From Sutcliffiella halmapala (GTDB lineage: Bacteria; Bacillota; Bacilli; Bacillales; Bacillaceae_I): 64,000 nt of DNA. Each line of letters begins with the position of its first letter. Position 1 is the first letter of the stretch. Of this stretch, positions 53,731 to 62,452 are shown one piece after another. The notes below the pieces were generated by a model that saw nothing but the letters and a program-made list of their open reading frames with translations, made no database searches and was not told the origin of the DNA. The stretch is from the NCBI RefSeq assembly GCF_002019665.1, contig NZ_KV917375.1, forward strand, positions 2,522,702 to 2,586,701. The letters are read 5' to 3'. The position numbers and the translations under genes are program-made.

Positions 53731-54126
53731 TTATGAATCCCTATGTTCATACTCCAATAGTTTGGAACCCCATGCATTTACTTCTATTTTTATTGTATCC
53801 GTACCATTGGGCGAATTATGAGCTCCTACATATGTATGGACCTCCACTGTCACATTATATGAACCACCTTCTCCATATAACTGTTCTACTTTAAGTATTT
53901 TTGTATCCCAAGGTGCCCATTGTCGCTTTCCCCCTGGTTTATCCTTATAAATTTCTTCCATTGCCTCGAATATTATAGGTCCTAAACTAACAATTAGTGC
54001 ATACCTTATTTTTTCACAATTTTCTTTATCTAGTTCTACGTTATTCGCTTTAGTTTGAGAAAGAGATAAATTAAAGGCTATTAGAAATGCTGTAAAAATT
54101 ATTATATAGCTTCTTATTTTTCTCAT
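53731..54126 (-). CDS. Secreted DUF3888 family protein
   Basis: A 131-residue protein with a signal peptide (basic MRKIR, hydrophobic YIIIFTAFLIAFNLSL). The mature part has the DUF3888 layout: an N-terminal helix (CEKIRYALIVSLGPIIFEAM), KILKVEQLYG, and the conserved VHTYVGAHNSPNGTDTIKIE segment. Function is unknown; it should be extracellular. AAGGAG precedes the ATG. A second secreted protein gene lies upstream on the same strand. Confidence 0.82.
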   Translation of the reverse strand: MRKIRSYIIIFTAFLIAFNLSLSQTKANNVELDKENCEKIRYALIVSLGPIIFEAMEEIYKDKPGGKRQWAPWDTKILKVEQLYGEGGSYNVTVEVHTYVGAHNSPNGTDTIKIEVNAWGSKLLEYEHRDS

Positions 54127-54257
54127 AAAACTCTCCTTACTATTAAGTTTCTTTTATTTTCCCAAAGTTAACATCTATCATAAATCCACTATTGTTTCTC
54201 CATTCAAAATTATTCCAAAGTTAAAACCACTCGTAATCACGGAAGGTTTACTCTATG

Positions 54258-54333
54258 GCGAATCTACTCTGAAATTCATAGAAACTTTTCCCTTCTGTTT
54301 TCTATGAAGGACATAAGAGGGAAGGTACTAAAA
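54258..54333. repeat. Dispersed intergenic repeat, copy A
   Basis: About 75 bases resembling 55655-55725: both contain CACTCTGAAATT or TACTCTGAAATT, a CTTTTCC...TCTGTT arm, an AAGGACA-type turn and AAGAGG(G)AA(A/G)GxTACTAAA. The arms can fold. It is non-coding and each copy lies in a gap, about 1.4 kb apart. Confidence 0.65.
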
Positions 54334-54360
54334 ATCATATATTTAGCTACACAATATCCT

Positions 54361-54831
54361 TTATAGACAGAAAAAACCTCTATAATCGAACTGATATGGA
54401 GGTATTGACTTTATTTCTTCTACATCTACCTTTATCCACTTTCTACTAGTTCTATTTACTTTTTCCATAATATTATTTCCATGTTTGTTTTTGAAAATAA
54501 TGTAACCGCCATTTTGTTCTTTGTTTATAAATACAAATTTCACACCGTAATATTCACCTACTAACTTATCGGTCAAACTTGAAATCCTTGTATCGTATTT
54601 GCCTAAGTCATGATACAGTTTTTCAATATCATCATGAGAATTATATTCAGTATACTTAGTAGTATCAAAATTAAAACTCTTTATTAGATCCTGTTTTATT
54701 TCATTAATATAATACTCCCTAAACTTTTGGGAAACTTCCAGGCATGTGTCGCTGACTTTGAATTCCGACCCGTACACATAAATCGGATTTAGGATATACA
54801 CTGATAATAAAATAAATACAAATTTGTACAT
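54361..54831 (-). CDS. Secreted protein of unknown function
   Basis: A 156-residue protein with a signal peptide (FVFILLSVYILNPIYVYG) likely cleaved after YG. The mature part is charged with a helical start and the YGVKFVFINKEQNGGYIIFK strand pair near residue 95, and ends FFCL. AGGGGTG precedes the ATG. It shares layout, not sequence, with the DUF3888 gene next door, with a 234-base gap between them. No domain recognised. Confidence 0.65.
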   Translation of the reverse strand: MYKFVFILLSVYILNPIYVYGSEFKVSDTCLEVSQKFREYYINEIKQDLIKSFNFDTTKYTEYNSHDDIEKLYHDLGKYDTRISSLTDKLVGEYYGVKFVFINKEQNGGYIIFKNKHGNNIMEKVNRTSRKWIKVDVEEIKSIPPYQFDYRGFFCL

Positions 54832-54929
54832 TTAAACACCCCTAAACTATACGCATTAGGTTTATCTTGTCACTAATTATTAAGAACAATTCTGTAAAGT
54901 TAACTTACTTACTAATAAAGGTTGGGTAA

Positions 54930-55131
54930 TTGATCAAAGAATTTGAAAAGCAACAGAAAATTGTGATTAATGCAGACTTTCATACGTTTCTTCAACCGGA
55001 AGGAAATGTAACAATAGGATGCAAGGTAATGCTTTCTATACACATGGTGTCAGCATTGTGGATTTCTTCTTCAGGACATTGAAAAAGAAACAGCTGTATT
55101 CCAGAAAATCGTTGAAACAATCAAAGACTAA
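54930..55131 (+). pseudogene. Decayed short gene
   Basis: A frame starting near TTG 54930 (LIKEFEKQQKIVINADFHTF) ends in a stop around 55080, while a protein-like tail (CGFLLQDIEKETAVFQKIV) continues in another frame to 55131. The switch suggests a frameshifted remnant. I do not recognise the family and it may be only chance coding-like sequence. Confidence 0.35.
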
Positions 55132-55239
55132 CAATGGCAACAAAAACAACACCTGTATTGCCAAATAGTTGCGGACATGATTGCTGGGACATACTCTTTA
55201 ACTAGTTTGCATATTGTTCTTATAAAAGGGGCGAGTTTC

Positions 55240-55559
55240 TTGCATGAATTGCTAAAAGTTGTTTTTAGATTATTGGAGATCTTGTTTTTCTTAATAATAA
55301 TAGGTTTTTTATTTACAGAAGCTGTCTTGACAAACACATATGAGAGTTTCAGAATAAAACTTGGAGGAAATGTTTGGTGAACTGGTTCGGAGTTTCTTAC
55401 ATCCTATTTGCCTTATATGACATGGCAGTTGGTCTATTAGTAATGAAAGGCAATGCTCTTTATAAACTAAGTCTTTTTTCTGTATTTTTCTGGTTGCTAT
55501 TTTTGACTTCCGTTTTTACTATTTTGATACCGTTCGTGAAAGAGGAAAATCCCTTCTGA
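55240..55559 (+). pseudogene. Second copy of the small three-helix membrane protein, frameshifted
   Basis: The sequence closely follows the intact gene at 34669-34986 from the TTG start (HELLKVVFRLLEILFF) to the end (VKEENPF). A one-base deletion at about 55374-55378 (GTTTGGTGA instead of GTTTGGGTGA) puts a stop in the first part, and the second part continues in another frame. The upstream stretch ACTCTTTAACTAGTTTGCAT is shared with the copy at 62330. It is a pseudogene unless the site is a sequencing error. Confidence 0.8.
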
Positions 55560-56000
55560 AGCTTGAGGTAATGTTACAGACAGTTTTTTGAATTCTAAGG
55601 TTGAAACATTAACAGTAAAGTTTATCGTAAAATTGGAGACATATTTCAATGAAAGTCGAATTCACTCTGAAATTAAGTGAATCTTTTCCTCTCTGTTCCT
55701 AAGGACAAAAGAGGAAAGATACTAAAGTTCAGCTATCAAGAGACTCATTATCCTTTTTATAATTTTCTCTCTCATAATCCATCGCTATTTCAAGCATTGA
55801 TATTCCTTCATTTTTCCAGTTATCCCCCATTTCTCTAACTAAAACTAATAAAGGATACATGCTACATGGGGATAGTTTAGTCGCTTCTTTTGTTTAGCAA
55901 AGCAAAAGGGTCAATCCCTAATGCTTAAAAAGTACCATTTTATTGTCTTAATGTCGACTTATTAGATAGACTCGTTTACTAATATTGTATAAAAAACAAG
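55560..56000. other. Gene-free stretch downstream of the frameshifted copy
   Basis: Contains repeat copy B, otherwise AT-rich DNA. No supported coding frame. Confidence 0.4.
55655..55725. repeat. Dispersed intergenic repeat, copy B
   Basis: Counterpart of the copy at 54258-54333. The two share CTCTGAAATT and TACTAAA ends and a foldable middle. It lies about 100 bases after the frameshifted pseudogene. Confidence 0.65.
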
Positions 56001-56339
56001 TTAAGGCATTAACTTATAAATTTCCTTTATTTTATCTGTTGTTTTCCTTTCTACGATAAGTATATCTTCATCCTCATAAACAGAATATACTTTTGAACCT
56101 TTTTCTAGTTCACTAGCATATAAATGACGTCTAGTTTTTTTACTAGTCTTCTTAATGACACCAACTTCTTCTTTAATTGTATATTTTATATTTTTGTTAC
56201 TTTCTATATCGTCTACTCGCCCCATTCCTTCATAAGTTTTACCGTCAAAATTCAATAATCTTGCCGGTAATCCTGAATCACTTTGACTACATGAACTTAA
56301 TATAAACAATATAACTAGCACTTCTAGTATTTTTTTCAT
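56001..56339 (-). CDS. Small putative lipoprotein
   Basis: A 112-residue lipoprotein with signal peptide MKKILEVLVILFILSSCSQ (lipobox LSSC). The mature part is hydrophilic with a lysine/threonine-rich middle (KKTSKKTRRHLYASE). GGAAGGAG precedes the ATG by about nine bases. Function unknown. Confidence 0.75.
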   Translation of the reverse strand: MKKILEVLVILFILSSCSQSDSGLPARLLNFDGKTYEGMGRVDDIESNKNIKYTIKEEVGVIKKTSKKTRRHLYASELEKGSKVYSVYEDEDILIVERKTTDKIKEIYKLMP

Positions 56340-56533
56340 TACCTTTACTCCTTCCTTTTTCAGGAATAAATATAATGTTAGTTAAAAGTATATATTCTGA
56401 AAAATTGTGACTTAGTATCGTGTTTGTAGCAGCCTAAATCTATATTGTCCTTCATCATTAATTGAATTTCATCCTTTAATGACAATGCAATCCACTCCTA
56501 ATTTTCTAAACTACAGTCCTAGTAAGGGTAAAA

Positions 56534-56860
56534 CTATTTTGCATAAAGTAATGGTTGAAGGTCTGTTTCAGAATAGTACCTAATAACCTTATCTTTTCTT
56601 TTAGCGTATTCAATTTCGTTTCGGGTACTTTTACCTATATATTTATCAACATCTATAACAAAAATTTCATCACTCATATCAATTTTCCGGAAATGCATTT
56701 GTTCAAAAAGTACTTCTTGCTCTTTTGATAATATTATATTCTCACTTTGGTCAAAGAAACCAAGGCTGAGAACAATATTACCCTGATAAGTAAGAGTTGC
56801 TTCTGCTTCTCTAAACTGTTTTTTAAATTTTGTAGATCCACATAAAGTAATAACTTTCAT
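56534..56860 (-). CDS. Nucleoside 2-deoxyribosyltransferase-like protein
   Basis: A 108-residue protein of the N-deoxyribosyltransferase fold. ITLCGSTKFKKQFREAEATL at the start matches the nucleotide-binding loop, and MSDEIFVIDVDKYIGKSTRNEIEYA near residues 60-85 (quoted in part: VIDVDKYIGKSTRNEIEYA) has the catalytic-glutamate-like acid pair of the family. Related small proteins are found in phage and Bacillus genomes and have uncertain substrates. AGAGGTG precedes the ATG. Confidence 0.8.
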   Translation of the reverse strand: MKVITLCGSTKFKKQFREAEATLTYQGNIVLSLGFFDQSENIILSKEQEVLFEQMHFRKIDMSDEIFVIDVDKYIGKSTRNEIEYAKRKDKVIRYYSETDLQPLLYAK

Positions 56861-57134
56861 TCTTTCACCTCTAACTTAATTTCAATAAATTTTCGATAAA
56901 CTAAGATAAATTCCTTTTAAATTAATCTACCAGTTAATTTAATAACTTCTACAAAAAACGGCACTTTTCCTTCTTAAGAAAGTACCCTTTAGTTTAATAT
57001 CATTTATTATTTTTTCACAACATAAGTGATAGCATTTGTTTTAGTTTGAAACCCTTTTCTAGTGAATCCGTATATTTAAATGTAGGAAGTACAGAACTAT
57101 TAATGGACTTATTTACAATAGGAGGTAATGTTTT

Positions 57135-57341
57135 ATGCCTTTTGAAACAATAATTACAGTTCTCATTGGGATTTTTGTTATGGCTGTGGGATTCTTGGTG
57201 CTGAAGAAAAAAGCCCTATTTCTGATAAATCTTGTTTTATGGAATAGTGTTACAGGTGACGAAACCCTTTTATCCCGTATATTCGGAAGTATTCTGTTAA
57301 TTGCAGGACTTATTGTAGTCATTCTGCCATTAATACTTTAA
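57135..57341 (+). CDS. Small two-helix membrane protein, DUF3784-like
   Basis: A 68-residue protein with helices at 7-25 (ITVLIGIFVMAVGFLVL) and 48-66 (ILLIAGLIVVILPLIL) and the basic LKKKALFLI turn. It resembles the N-terminal part of the protein at 13831-14142. AGGAGG lies ten bases before the ATG. Function unknown. Confidence 0.65.
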   Translation: MPFETIITVLIGIFVMAVGFLVLKKKALFLINLVLWNSVTGDETLLSRIFGSILLIAGLIVVILPLIL

Positions 57342-57739
57342 ATAAATTAATATAATAAATTTGATGTCATTGGAACTATGACTCTCTCCCTAATCGGTTA
57401 TACTCGCCTACCACCTAGGGAATCTTAGGGTCTGTATAGGCAGTAACATAGATTAAAGGAAATTCGCCTTTTTGTTCAACTAATCAAAGAAGTTCATAAT
57501 AACCCTTACACGACCCTTTGGAAGTGCAAGGAATAGGTGAGAATGAAATTACTAATTCAATTTTAAATATAACTTCTACCCCAGGGTGCGGCAATAATTG
57601 AAACCTCTTGCACTAGTAGCTCTTCTGGTGTACACATACACAGAATTAAATAAAAATGAGCGAAAATAGTAAGGATGCAAGAATATAAACATTTATAAGA
57701 AAAATGGAAAGTTTGGCCATGCTTTTTGTTTTGTTTAAA
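57342..57739. other. Gene-free stretch
   Basis: About 400 bases between two convergent genes, with no clear terminator, repeat or frame. A CCTAGGG-containing stretch near 57415 is the only GC-rich spot. Confidence 0.4.
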
Positions 57740-58738
57740 CTACTTAATTTTTAAAATTATTTTCCCCTTAGCCCTTCCCGACTCGGCATATTCCATCGCC
57801 TTTTGAGCTTCATTAAAGGGGTAAACTCGATCAATTACAGGTTTGATTTTACCAGCCTCAATATAGTCTGCTATAATACGTAACTGCTCTCCACTTGGCT
57901 TCATAAACAAAAACGTATATTGAACATTATGCTTTTTTTCAAGAGCAGTAAGTTTAGTACTTGCTATTGAAAACAGCACCGTTTTCAAATATCCCGAACC
58001 ATATTCTTTAGCGAAACGAGCATTCGGTATTCCCGAAATGGAAACAATTTTTCCTCCGTCTTTTACCACATCGAATGAGTTTTCGAGGATCTTGCCTCCA
58101 AGTGTATCCAAAACTGCATCATAATTTTTCAATATATCTTCAAATCTTTCTGTCTTGTAATTAATAATTTCATCTGCACCAAGAGATTTTACTAAGTTCG
58201 TACCAGCTTCACTTGCAGTCGTTGCAACAGTGGCACCCATTAATTTTGCCAGTTGAATAGCAAAGGTACCGACACCACCCGCACCAGCATGAATCAAAAT
58301 CTTTTGTCCTTTTTGTAATTGCATGATGTCATGTAAGGCTTGATATACGGTTAACCCGACCAGAGGAATCGATGCTGCTTCCTCGAAGCTTAAATTTTTA
58401 GGTTTTAACGCTATATCATTTTCATGAATGGCGATATACTCTGCAAAAGTACCGATGTTACTCTTACGTGGACGGGCATATATTTCATCCCCAACTTTAA
58501 AACGAGTCACTTTTGCGCCGACCTTTGCCACGACACCAGAAAAGTCATTCCCAAGGATAAGAGGCATTTTATATTTAACTAACATTTTCACTTTCCCATC
58601 GCGTATCTTAAAATCAACAGGATTAATACTAGCTGCATGAATTTCTGCTAGTACCTCATATTCACCAATTTCAGGTGTAGGCATTTCTACCAAATTCATT
58701 GGGACTTTCCCATATTTCTCAATAACCATTGCTCTCAT
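57740..58738 (-). CDS. NADP-dependent quinone oxidoreductase-like (zinc-lacking MDR) enzyme
   Basis: A 332-residue medium-chain dehydrogenase/reductase of the QOR branch. The cofactor fold motif is HAGAGGVGTFAIQLAKLMGA near residue 150 and the N-terminal catalytic domain has ILGNDFSGVVAKVG near residue 55. Cysteine/histidine zinc ligands of alcohol dehydrogenases are absent. It likely reduces quinones or enones with NADPH. GGAGG is eight bases before ATG 58738. It directly follows an ArsR regulator gene (42 bases), suggesting a co-regulated pair. Confidence 0.9.
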   Translation of the reverse strand: MRAMVIEKYGKVPMNLVEMPTPEIGEYEVLAEIHAASINPVDFKIRDGKVKMLVKYKMPLILGNDFSGVVAKVGAKVTRFKVGDEIYARPRKSNIGTFAEYIAIHENDIALKPKNLSFEEAASIPLVGLTVYQALHDIMQLQKGQKILIHAGAGGVGTFAIQLAKLMGATVATTASEAGTNLVKSLGADEIINYKTERFEDILKNYDAVLDTLGGKILENSFDVVKDGGKIVSISGIPNARFAKEYGSGYLKTVLFSIASTKLTALEKKHNVQYTFLFMKPSGEQLRIIADYIEAGKIKPVIDRVYPFNEAQKAMEYAESGRAKGKIILKIK

Positions 58739-58780
58739 TGCCGATACCTCCAATTATTTGTATGTTTATTTTCAGTAATT

Positions 58781-59116
58781 TCAATAAAACTTCTCCATTA
58801 ACTCTTCAATATCCGTTACAAGAGTTTTTAATAAACCTAATTTTGTACGTACATTAATGTAATAAAAGTTTTTTGTACCTTCTTTACGCATTAAAATAAT
58901 ACCGGCATCTCGCAAAATTTTAAGATGATGGGACACTGCAGGACGAGAAAGATGTGTTTGTCCTGTAATTTCACCTACACGCAATCCTGATTGACAATCC
59001 GTCCCCATTAAAACTAACAAGATTGATTGACGTGTTTCATCACCAATCGCCAATAGTACTTTTTGACAATTTATAAAATCTTCTTTGATAATATTTAATT
59101 GGTCCTGTTTATTCAT
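58781..59116 (-). CDS. ArsR-family transcriptional regulator
   Basis: A 111-residue winged-helix repressor. The recognition region HLSRPAVSHHLKILRDAGII near residue 65 is preceded by LLAIGDETRQSILLVL. No CxC metal box is visible, so a metal sensor is unlikely; a redox, lipid or quinone-type signal would fit the adjacent oxidoreductase. ATG 59116 has GGAGG 11 bases upstream. It is first in the two-gene operon. Confidence 0.88.
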   Translation of the reverse strand: MNKQDQLNIIKEDFINCQKVLLAIGDETRQSILLVLMGTDCQSGLRVGEITGQTHLSRPAVSHHLKILRDAGIILMRKEGTKNFYYINVRTKLGLLKTLVTDIEELMEKFY

Positions 59117-59735
59117 TCTATTAATTACCTCCAATAATCGGTTGAACAGTTTAAGTTGATGAACCATATGACTGAATACAACATTATCCTATTCTTGTAT
59201 TCGGTGCAATATTGAGAAAGCAAATCGAGACGAATCAAATCTTAACAGTGGTGTATTCCAGAAGAAAGTTGTATAAAAGAGAGACTAACAAGTACAACTA
59301 ACTATAGCCACAAGAATGTACTATCTCTGCTTGTTTTTTACCAGCACTTGCCACGCAATTTACCACTTGATGTCAACATGTTACCAATAGAAGAACGTCC
59401 ACGTTTTTCAAGTGAAAAAGCCCAATCCTCTTTATTTTTAACGAGGAATTAGGCTTTGGTCTTCTACAACAATCGCGCCAATTGTGGAATATCAATTTTA
59501 TTGAATAGTATGGTTGTACTGTGCAGTAAAAACTTTTATTTGTTAGTTGCTCTTATCCAACATGAGAATCCATTAAAATAAGTAAATTGTTCACAAAGCT
59601 GATTCACCTCATACTTTTAATAGGGACTCTCATTTATTAAGGAAAGCCTACTTGAATTTATAGCAATTTTTGCTTGCAAGTTTGAGTTATGTCAGGAAAA
59701 GAGTTTATAAAGTTGCCCTGACTAAAACACAAATA
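59117..59735. other. Gene-free stretch of 619 bases
   Basis: Holds the promoter side of the ArsR gene and a terminator hairpin at 59417-59457. A 36-codon frame on the minus strand (about 59338-59445: FSLEKRGRSSIGNMLTSSGK) reads like a protein tail but lacks a start and overlaps the hairpin. Otherwise AT-rich. Confidence 0.45.
59417..59457 (-). terminator. Intrinsic terminator, probably of the dehydratase operon
   Basis: AAAGCCCAATCCTC pairs with GAGGAATTAGGCTTT with one mismatch and is followed on the minus strand by TTTTT. It lies about 280 bases beyond the dehydratase stop. Confidence 0.7.
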
Positions 59736-60698
59736 TTAGTACTTAGATAAAATATAAGTCAATACATCTCCGTCTATATTACCTCCGGATAAAACAAGAG
59801 CAATGTTTTTTCCTCCAATTCGCTCTCTGTAATCTATAACAGCAGCTACTGTTGTGCAACTACCTGCTTCCACAATATACTTCTCTTTTTTTGCCATGAA
59901 ACTAACTGCTTTAGCAATAGACTCTTCTGAAACAACTATAAAGTCGTCCACATAATTTTTGGCTAACTCATAACTAAGCTTACCCACTCCTCCAACAAGA
60001 GCATCACATATTGATTCCTCGCTTGGATATTCTTCATAAAAAATATTGTCCTCATATGATTTTATCATAGCAGGACATGCTTCTGTTTGTACTCCAATGA
60101 TACGAATTTCTGGTTTTATAGCTTTAGCCGCAACAGCTATTCCAGTAATTAGGCCACCTCCTCCTATCGGTACAACGATAGTATCAATGTCATTATTCTG
60201 CTCTAAAATTTCTAGCCCTACTGTACCCTGACCACCATAAATTTCTGGATCACTATAGTAAGCATCAATATATGTTAATTGGTGTTTTTTTATAAAATCA
60301 ATTCCTAATGAATGAGCTTCATCATAATTATCGCCCAAAAGTATTACCTCAGCTCCAAAATGTTGGATTTTATCTATTTTGCTCTGCGGTGTAGTTTTAG
60401 GAACAATGATTTTTACATTATTTATTCCTAGGATAGAAGCTGCATAGCTTACGGAACTTCCATGATTACCTGAAGAAATTGCTGCAACTCCTTGACTCAT
60501 TTCATCCTTAGTTAAGGTCATCATTTTATTTAAAGCCCCACGAATTTTAAAACTTTTTACTTTTTGAAAAGATTCAAGTTTAAAGAAATACTTATTACTT
60601 TCGTTCCCCAAGTAAAAAGATTCCTCAAGAGGTGTTTTAGGTACATGCTTTTTTATACGTTCATAAGCATTTTTAACATGATTAACATTAAAACTCAT
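59736..60698 (-). CDS. Threonine dehydratase-like PLP enzyme (EutB/BhcB-like)
   Basis: A 320-residue fold-type II PLP enzyme. The Schiff-base lysine is in SFKIRGALNKM near residue 50, the phosphate loop is IGGGGLITG near residue 180 and the SSGNHGSS loop near residue 75 is present. The absence of a C-terminal regulatory domain makes it a catabolic-type serine/threonine dehydratase or racemase relative. It is paired with an ornithine-cyclodeaminase-like gene 16 bases upstream, as in EutBC of ectoine utilisation and BhcBD of the beta-hydroxyaspartate cycle. I suggest a beta-hydroxyaspartate dehydratase, but threonine/serine dehydratase is possible. Confidence 0.85.
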   Translation of the reverse strand: MSFNVNHVKNAYERIKKHVPKTPLEESFYLGNESNKYFFKLESFQKVKSFKIRGALNKMMTLTKDEMSQGVAAISSGNHGSSVSYAASILGINNVKIIVPKTTPQSKIDKIQHFGAEVILLGDNYDEAHSLGIDFIKKHQLTYIDAYYSDPEIYGGQGTVGLEILEQNNDIDTIVVPIGGGGLITGIAVAAKAIKPEIRIIGVQTEACPAMIKSYEDNIFYEEYPSEESICDALVGGVGKLSYELAKNYVDDFIVVSEESIAKAVSFMAKKEKYIVEAGSCTTVAAVIDYRERIGGKNIALVLSGGNIDGDVLTYILSKY

Positions 60699-60714
60699 TA
60701 TTAGTTCCCACCTT

Positions 60715-61728
60715 CTAAATTTCTGATTTTATTCCAAGTCCTTTTTCTTCTGCAACTTGTAGTGCAAATTTTGCTGTATAAATATCTAAAAGTGCCATTC
60801 CTGTTGCATCAAATACAGTTATTTCTTCAACGTTGGACCTTCCATTAATCTTTCCTAGTATTAAGTCACCTATCTCCCCAGTAATATTACTCTCTGTGAT
60901 TATGCCTTGTTTAAGGGGTAATTCAATTTCACCAACCTGAACACAATGCTCCTTATCATCTACAAATATGCTTGCATTTGACATGATTTCTGATTCTATT
61001 TCCTGTTTACCAGCCATATCCGCACCTATACAGGAAATATGTGTTCCTTTTTGTACCCATTGATGTTTTATTAACGGTACTTTTGAAGAAGTAACAGTTA
61101 TGATGATGTCACTGTTTTTAACTGCACTTTCCAAACATTCAACTTCTTCAAATATGATCGTGTCTGTATCGATCCCGAAGTCTTGTTGTAGACTTTGAGA
61201 AATACCGCTGACAAAACTCTTTAGTTTTATCTTATTTCTGGCTGCTATCCTGACCATTTTTATATTCGCCAATGCTGTTAATGTGGCAGCAATCTGAAAA
61301 ATTGCTTGGTTTCCTGCTCCTAGAACAAGTAGATTCTTAGAATTTTTTCTGGCTAAATATTTAGCACCTATTGCACCAGATGCTCCTGTTCGTATCCCTG
61401 TTATGAACGAAGCATCCGTTATCCCTAAAGGCTTACCTGTTTCAGCATCAAACACGGCAATCACTCCTATTAAAGTTGGAATGCCCTTTTTTTCATTATT
61501 ACCAAACCATGTTACGGTCTTATGTCCAAATAGCTTTTCGCTCTTTAAATAACCTGATTTTATGTCCATATCTGCCTTACCCGGTTCAAAATCATAAAAA
61601 ATGGTTGGCCAGGTTTCTGCTTTACTATCACTTTTTGACTGGTAAACTGTTTCAACTAATCTAATCACCTGCTTGACGTTTAATACCTGTTTTACATCCT
61701 CATTACTTAAAACTCTGATTTTAAACAT
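60715..61728 (-). CDS. Ornithine cyclodeaminase/mu-crystallin family dehydrogenase (EutC/BhcD-like)
   Basis: A 337-residue NAD(P)-dependent enzyme of the OCD/mu-crystallin family. GAGNQAIFQIAATLTALANI near residue 145 is the Rossmann loop, TGIRTGASGAIGAKYLAR near residue 118 contains the family signature, and ISCIGADMAGKQEIE follows near residue 232. Members reduce imines such as iminosuccinate or deaminate ornithine. Together with the dehydratase it could turn beta-hydroxyaspartate into aspartate. ATG 61728 has GGAGG nine bases upstream; the longer frame to 61797 runs into the leader hairpin. Confidence 0.87.
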   Translation of the reverse strand: MFKIRVLSNEDVKQVLNVKQVIRLVETVYQSKSDSKAETWPTIFYDFEPGKADMDIKSGYLKSEKLFGHKTVTWFGNNEKKGIPTLIGVIAVFDAETGKPLGITDASFITGIRTGASGAIGAKYLARKNSKNLLVLGAGNQAIFQIAATLTALANIKMVRIAARNKIKLKSFVSGISQSLQQDFGIDTDTIIFEEVECLESAVKNSDIIITVTSSKVPLIKHQWVQKGTHISCIGADMAGKQEIESEIMSNASIFVDDKEHCVQVGEIELPLKQGIITESNITGEIGDLILGKINGRSNVEEITVFDATGMALLDIYTAKFALQVAEEKGLGIKSEI

Positions 61729-61778
61729 AGATATTAACCTCCTTTTGCTTTTCAAATAAAAATGATGACTTAAAAAAC

Positions 61779-61843
61779 AAAAAGCATTGAATCTCACCCC
61801 TCCTAAAAATAGGCCCTAATGGGAATGAGATTCAATGCTTTTT
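61779..61843 (-). promoter_or_regulatory. Terminator hairpin in the leader of the dehydratase operon (attenuator candidate)
   Basis: A perfect 18-bp stem (AAAAAGCATTGAATCTCA / TGAGATTCAATGCTTTTT) with a 29-base loop is followed on the minus strand by TTTTTGTTTTTT. It sits between the promoter at 61894-61923 and the ATG at 61728, so a transcript must pass it to express the genes. No T-box motif or known riboswitch motif is seen in the roughly 40 bases upstream. Confidence 0.75.
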
Positions 61844-61893
61844 ATAGTTTTTACCCGGGGATAAAAACAGCACCGTGTTATTTTATTAGCATT

Positions 61894-61923
61894 AATATAG
61901 CATAAATATTATTAAAGTTTCAA
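61894..61923 (-). promoter_or_regulatory. SigA-type promoter of the dehydratase operon
   Basis: On the minus strand -35 TTGAAA (61923-61918), an 18-base spacer and -10 TATATT (61899-61894). The start site would be near 61887, giving a leader of about 160 bases with the hairpin inside it. Confidence 0.6.
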
Positions 61924-62329
61924 TAGAGAATCGTAAAACTACCCAACGTAAATGTTTTTTCTTGTTCAACTCCCGTTATGTGAAATACTTCACAAAACCC
62001 TCTGAACTAGAGGATGTTTATTACGCAGTATCCGTCTACTACGTATTACAAGAGTTAATCTAGACTGTTTGCATAAGGCTTACCTTATTGAGAATCAATC
62101 AATTTTTTATATCTTTTATCACCAGATTAATTGCAATGGTAAACAATCTGTCATTCTTTGGTACACTTTTTTGTGATTTTACGGGAAATTATATACTAGA
62201 GGTAGTACATCTCAATAGCTGTAATCATGCAATAAAAACAACACTCGCATTGCCCTAAGTTAAGGACAAGATGGCTGGGACAAACTCTTTAACTAGTTTG
62301 CATATTGTTCTTATAAAGGGAGGAGTTTC

Positions 62330-62452
62330 TTGCATGAATTGCTTAGAGTTGCTTTTAGACTATTGGAGATCTTGTTTTTCTTAACAATAGGATTTATTTA
62401 CAGAAAGTGTTTTGTCAAATATATATAATAGCTTCGGAATAAAACTTGCAAA
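62330..62452 (+). pseudogene. Third, truncated copy of the small three-helix membrane protein
   Basis: From TTG 62330, preceded by AGGGAGG, the frame reads HELLRVAFRLLEILFFLTIGF and then shifts (FIYRKCF) after a short deletion. Similarity to the intact gene at 34669 ends near 62452. Upstream ACTCTTTAACTAGTTTGCAT and CATATTGTTCTTATAAA match the copy at 55240. Clearly a remnant. Confidence 0.8.

Noticed and set aside
59338-59445. Minus-strand tail-like frame FSLEKRGRSSIGNM
   Set aside because: No start codon with a ribosome site and it overlaps the terminator hairpin. Similarity to a real protein tail could be chance.
62075-62110. Fur-box-like stretch (TTATTGAGAATCAATC)
   Set aside because: Too few matches to the 7-1-7 or 19-bp consensus and no iron gene is adjacent.
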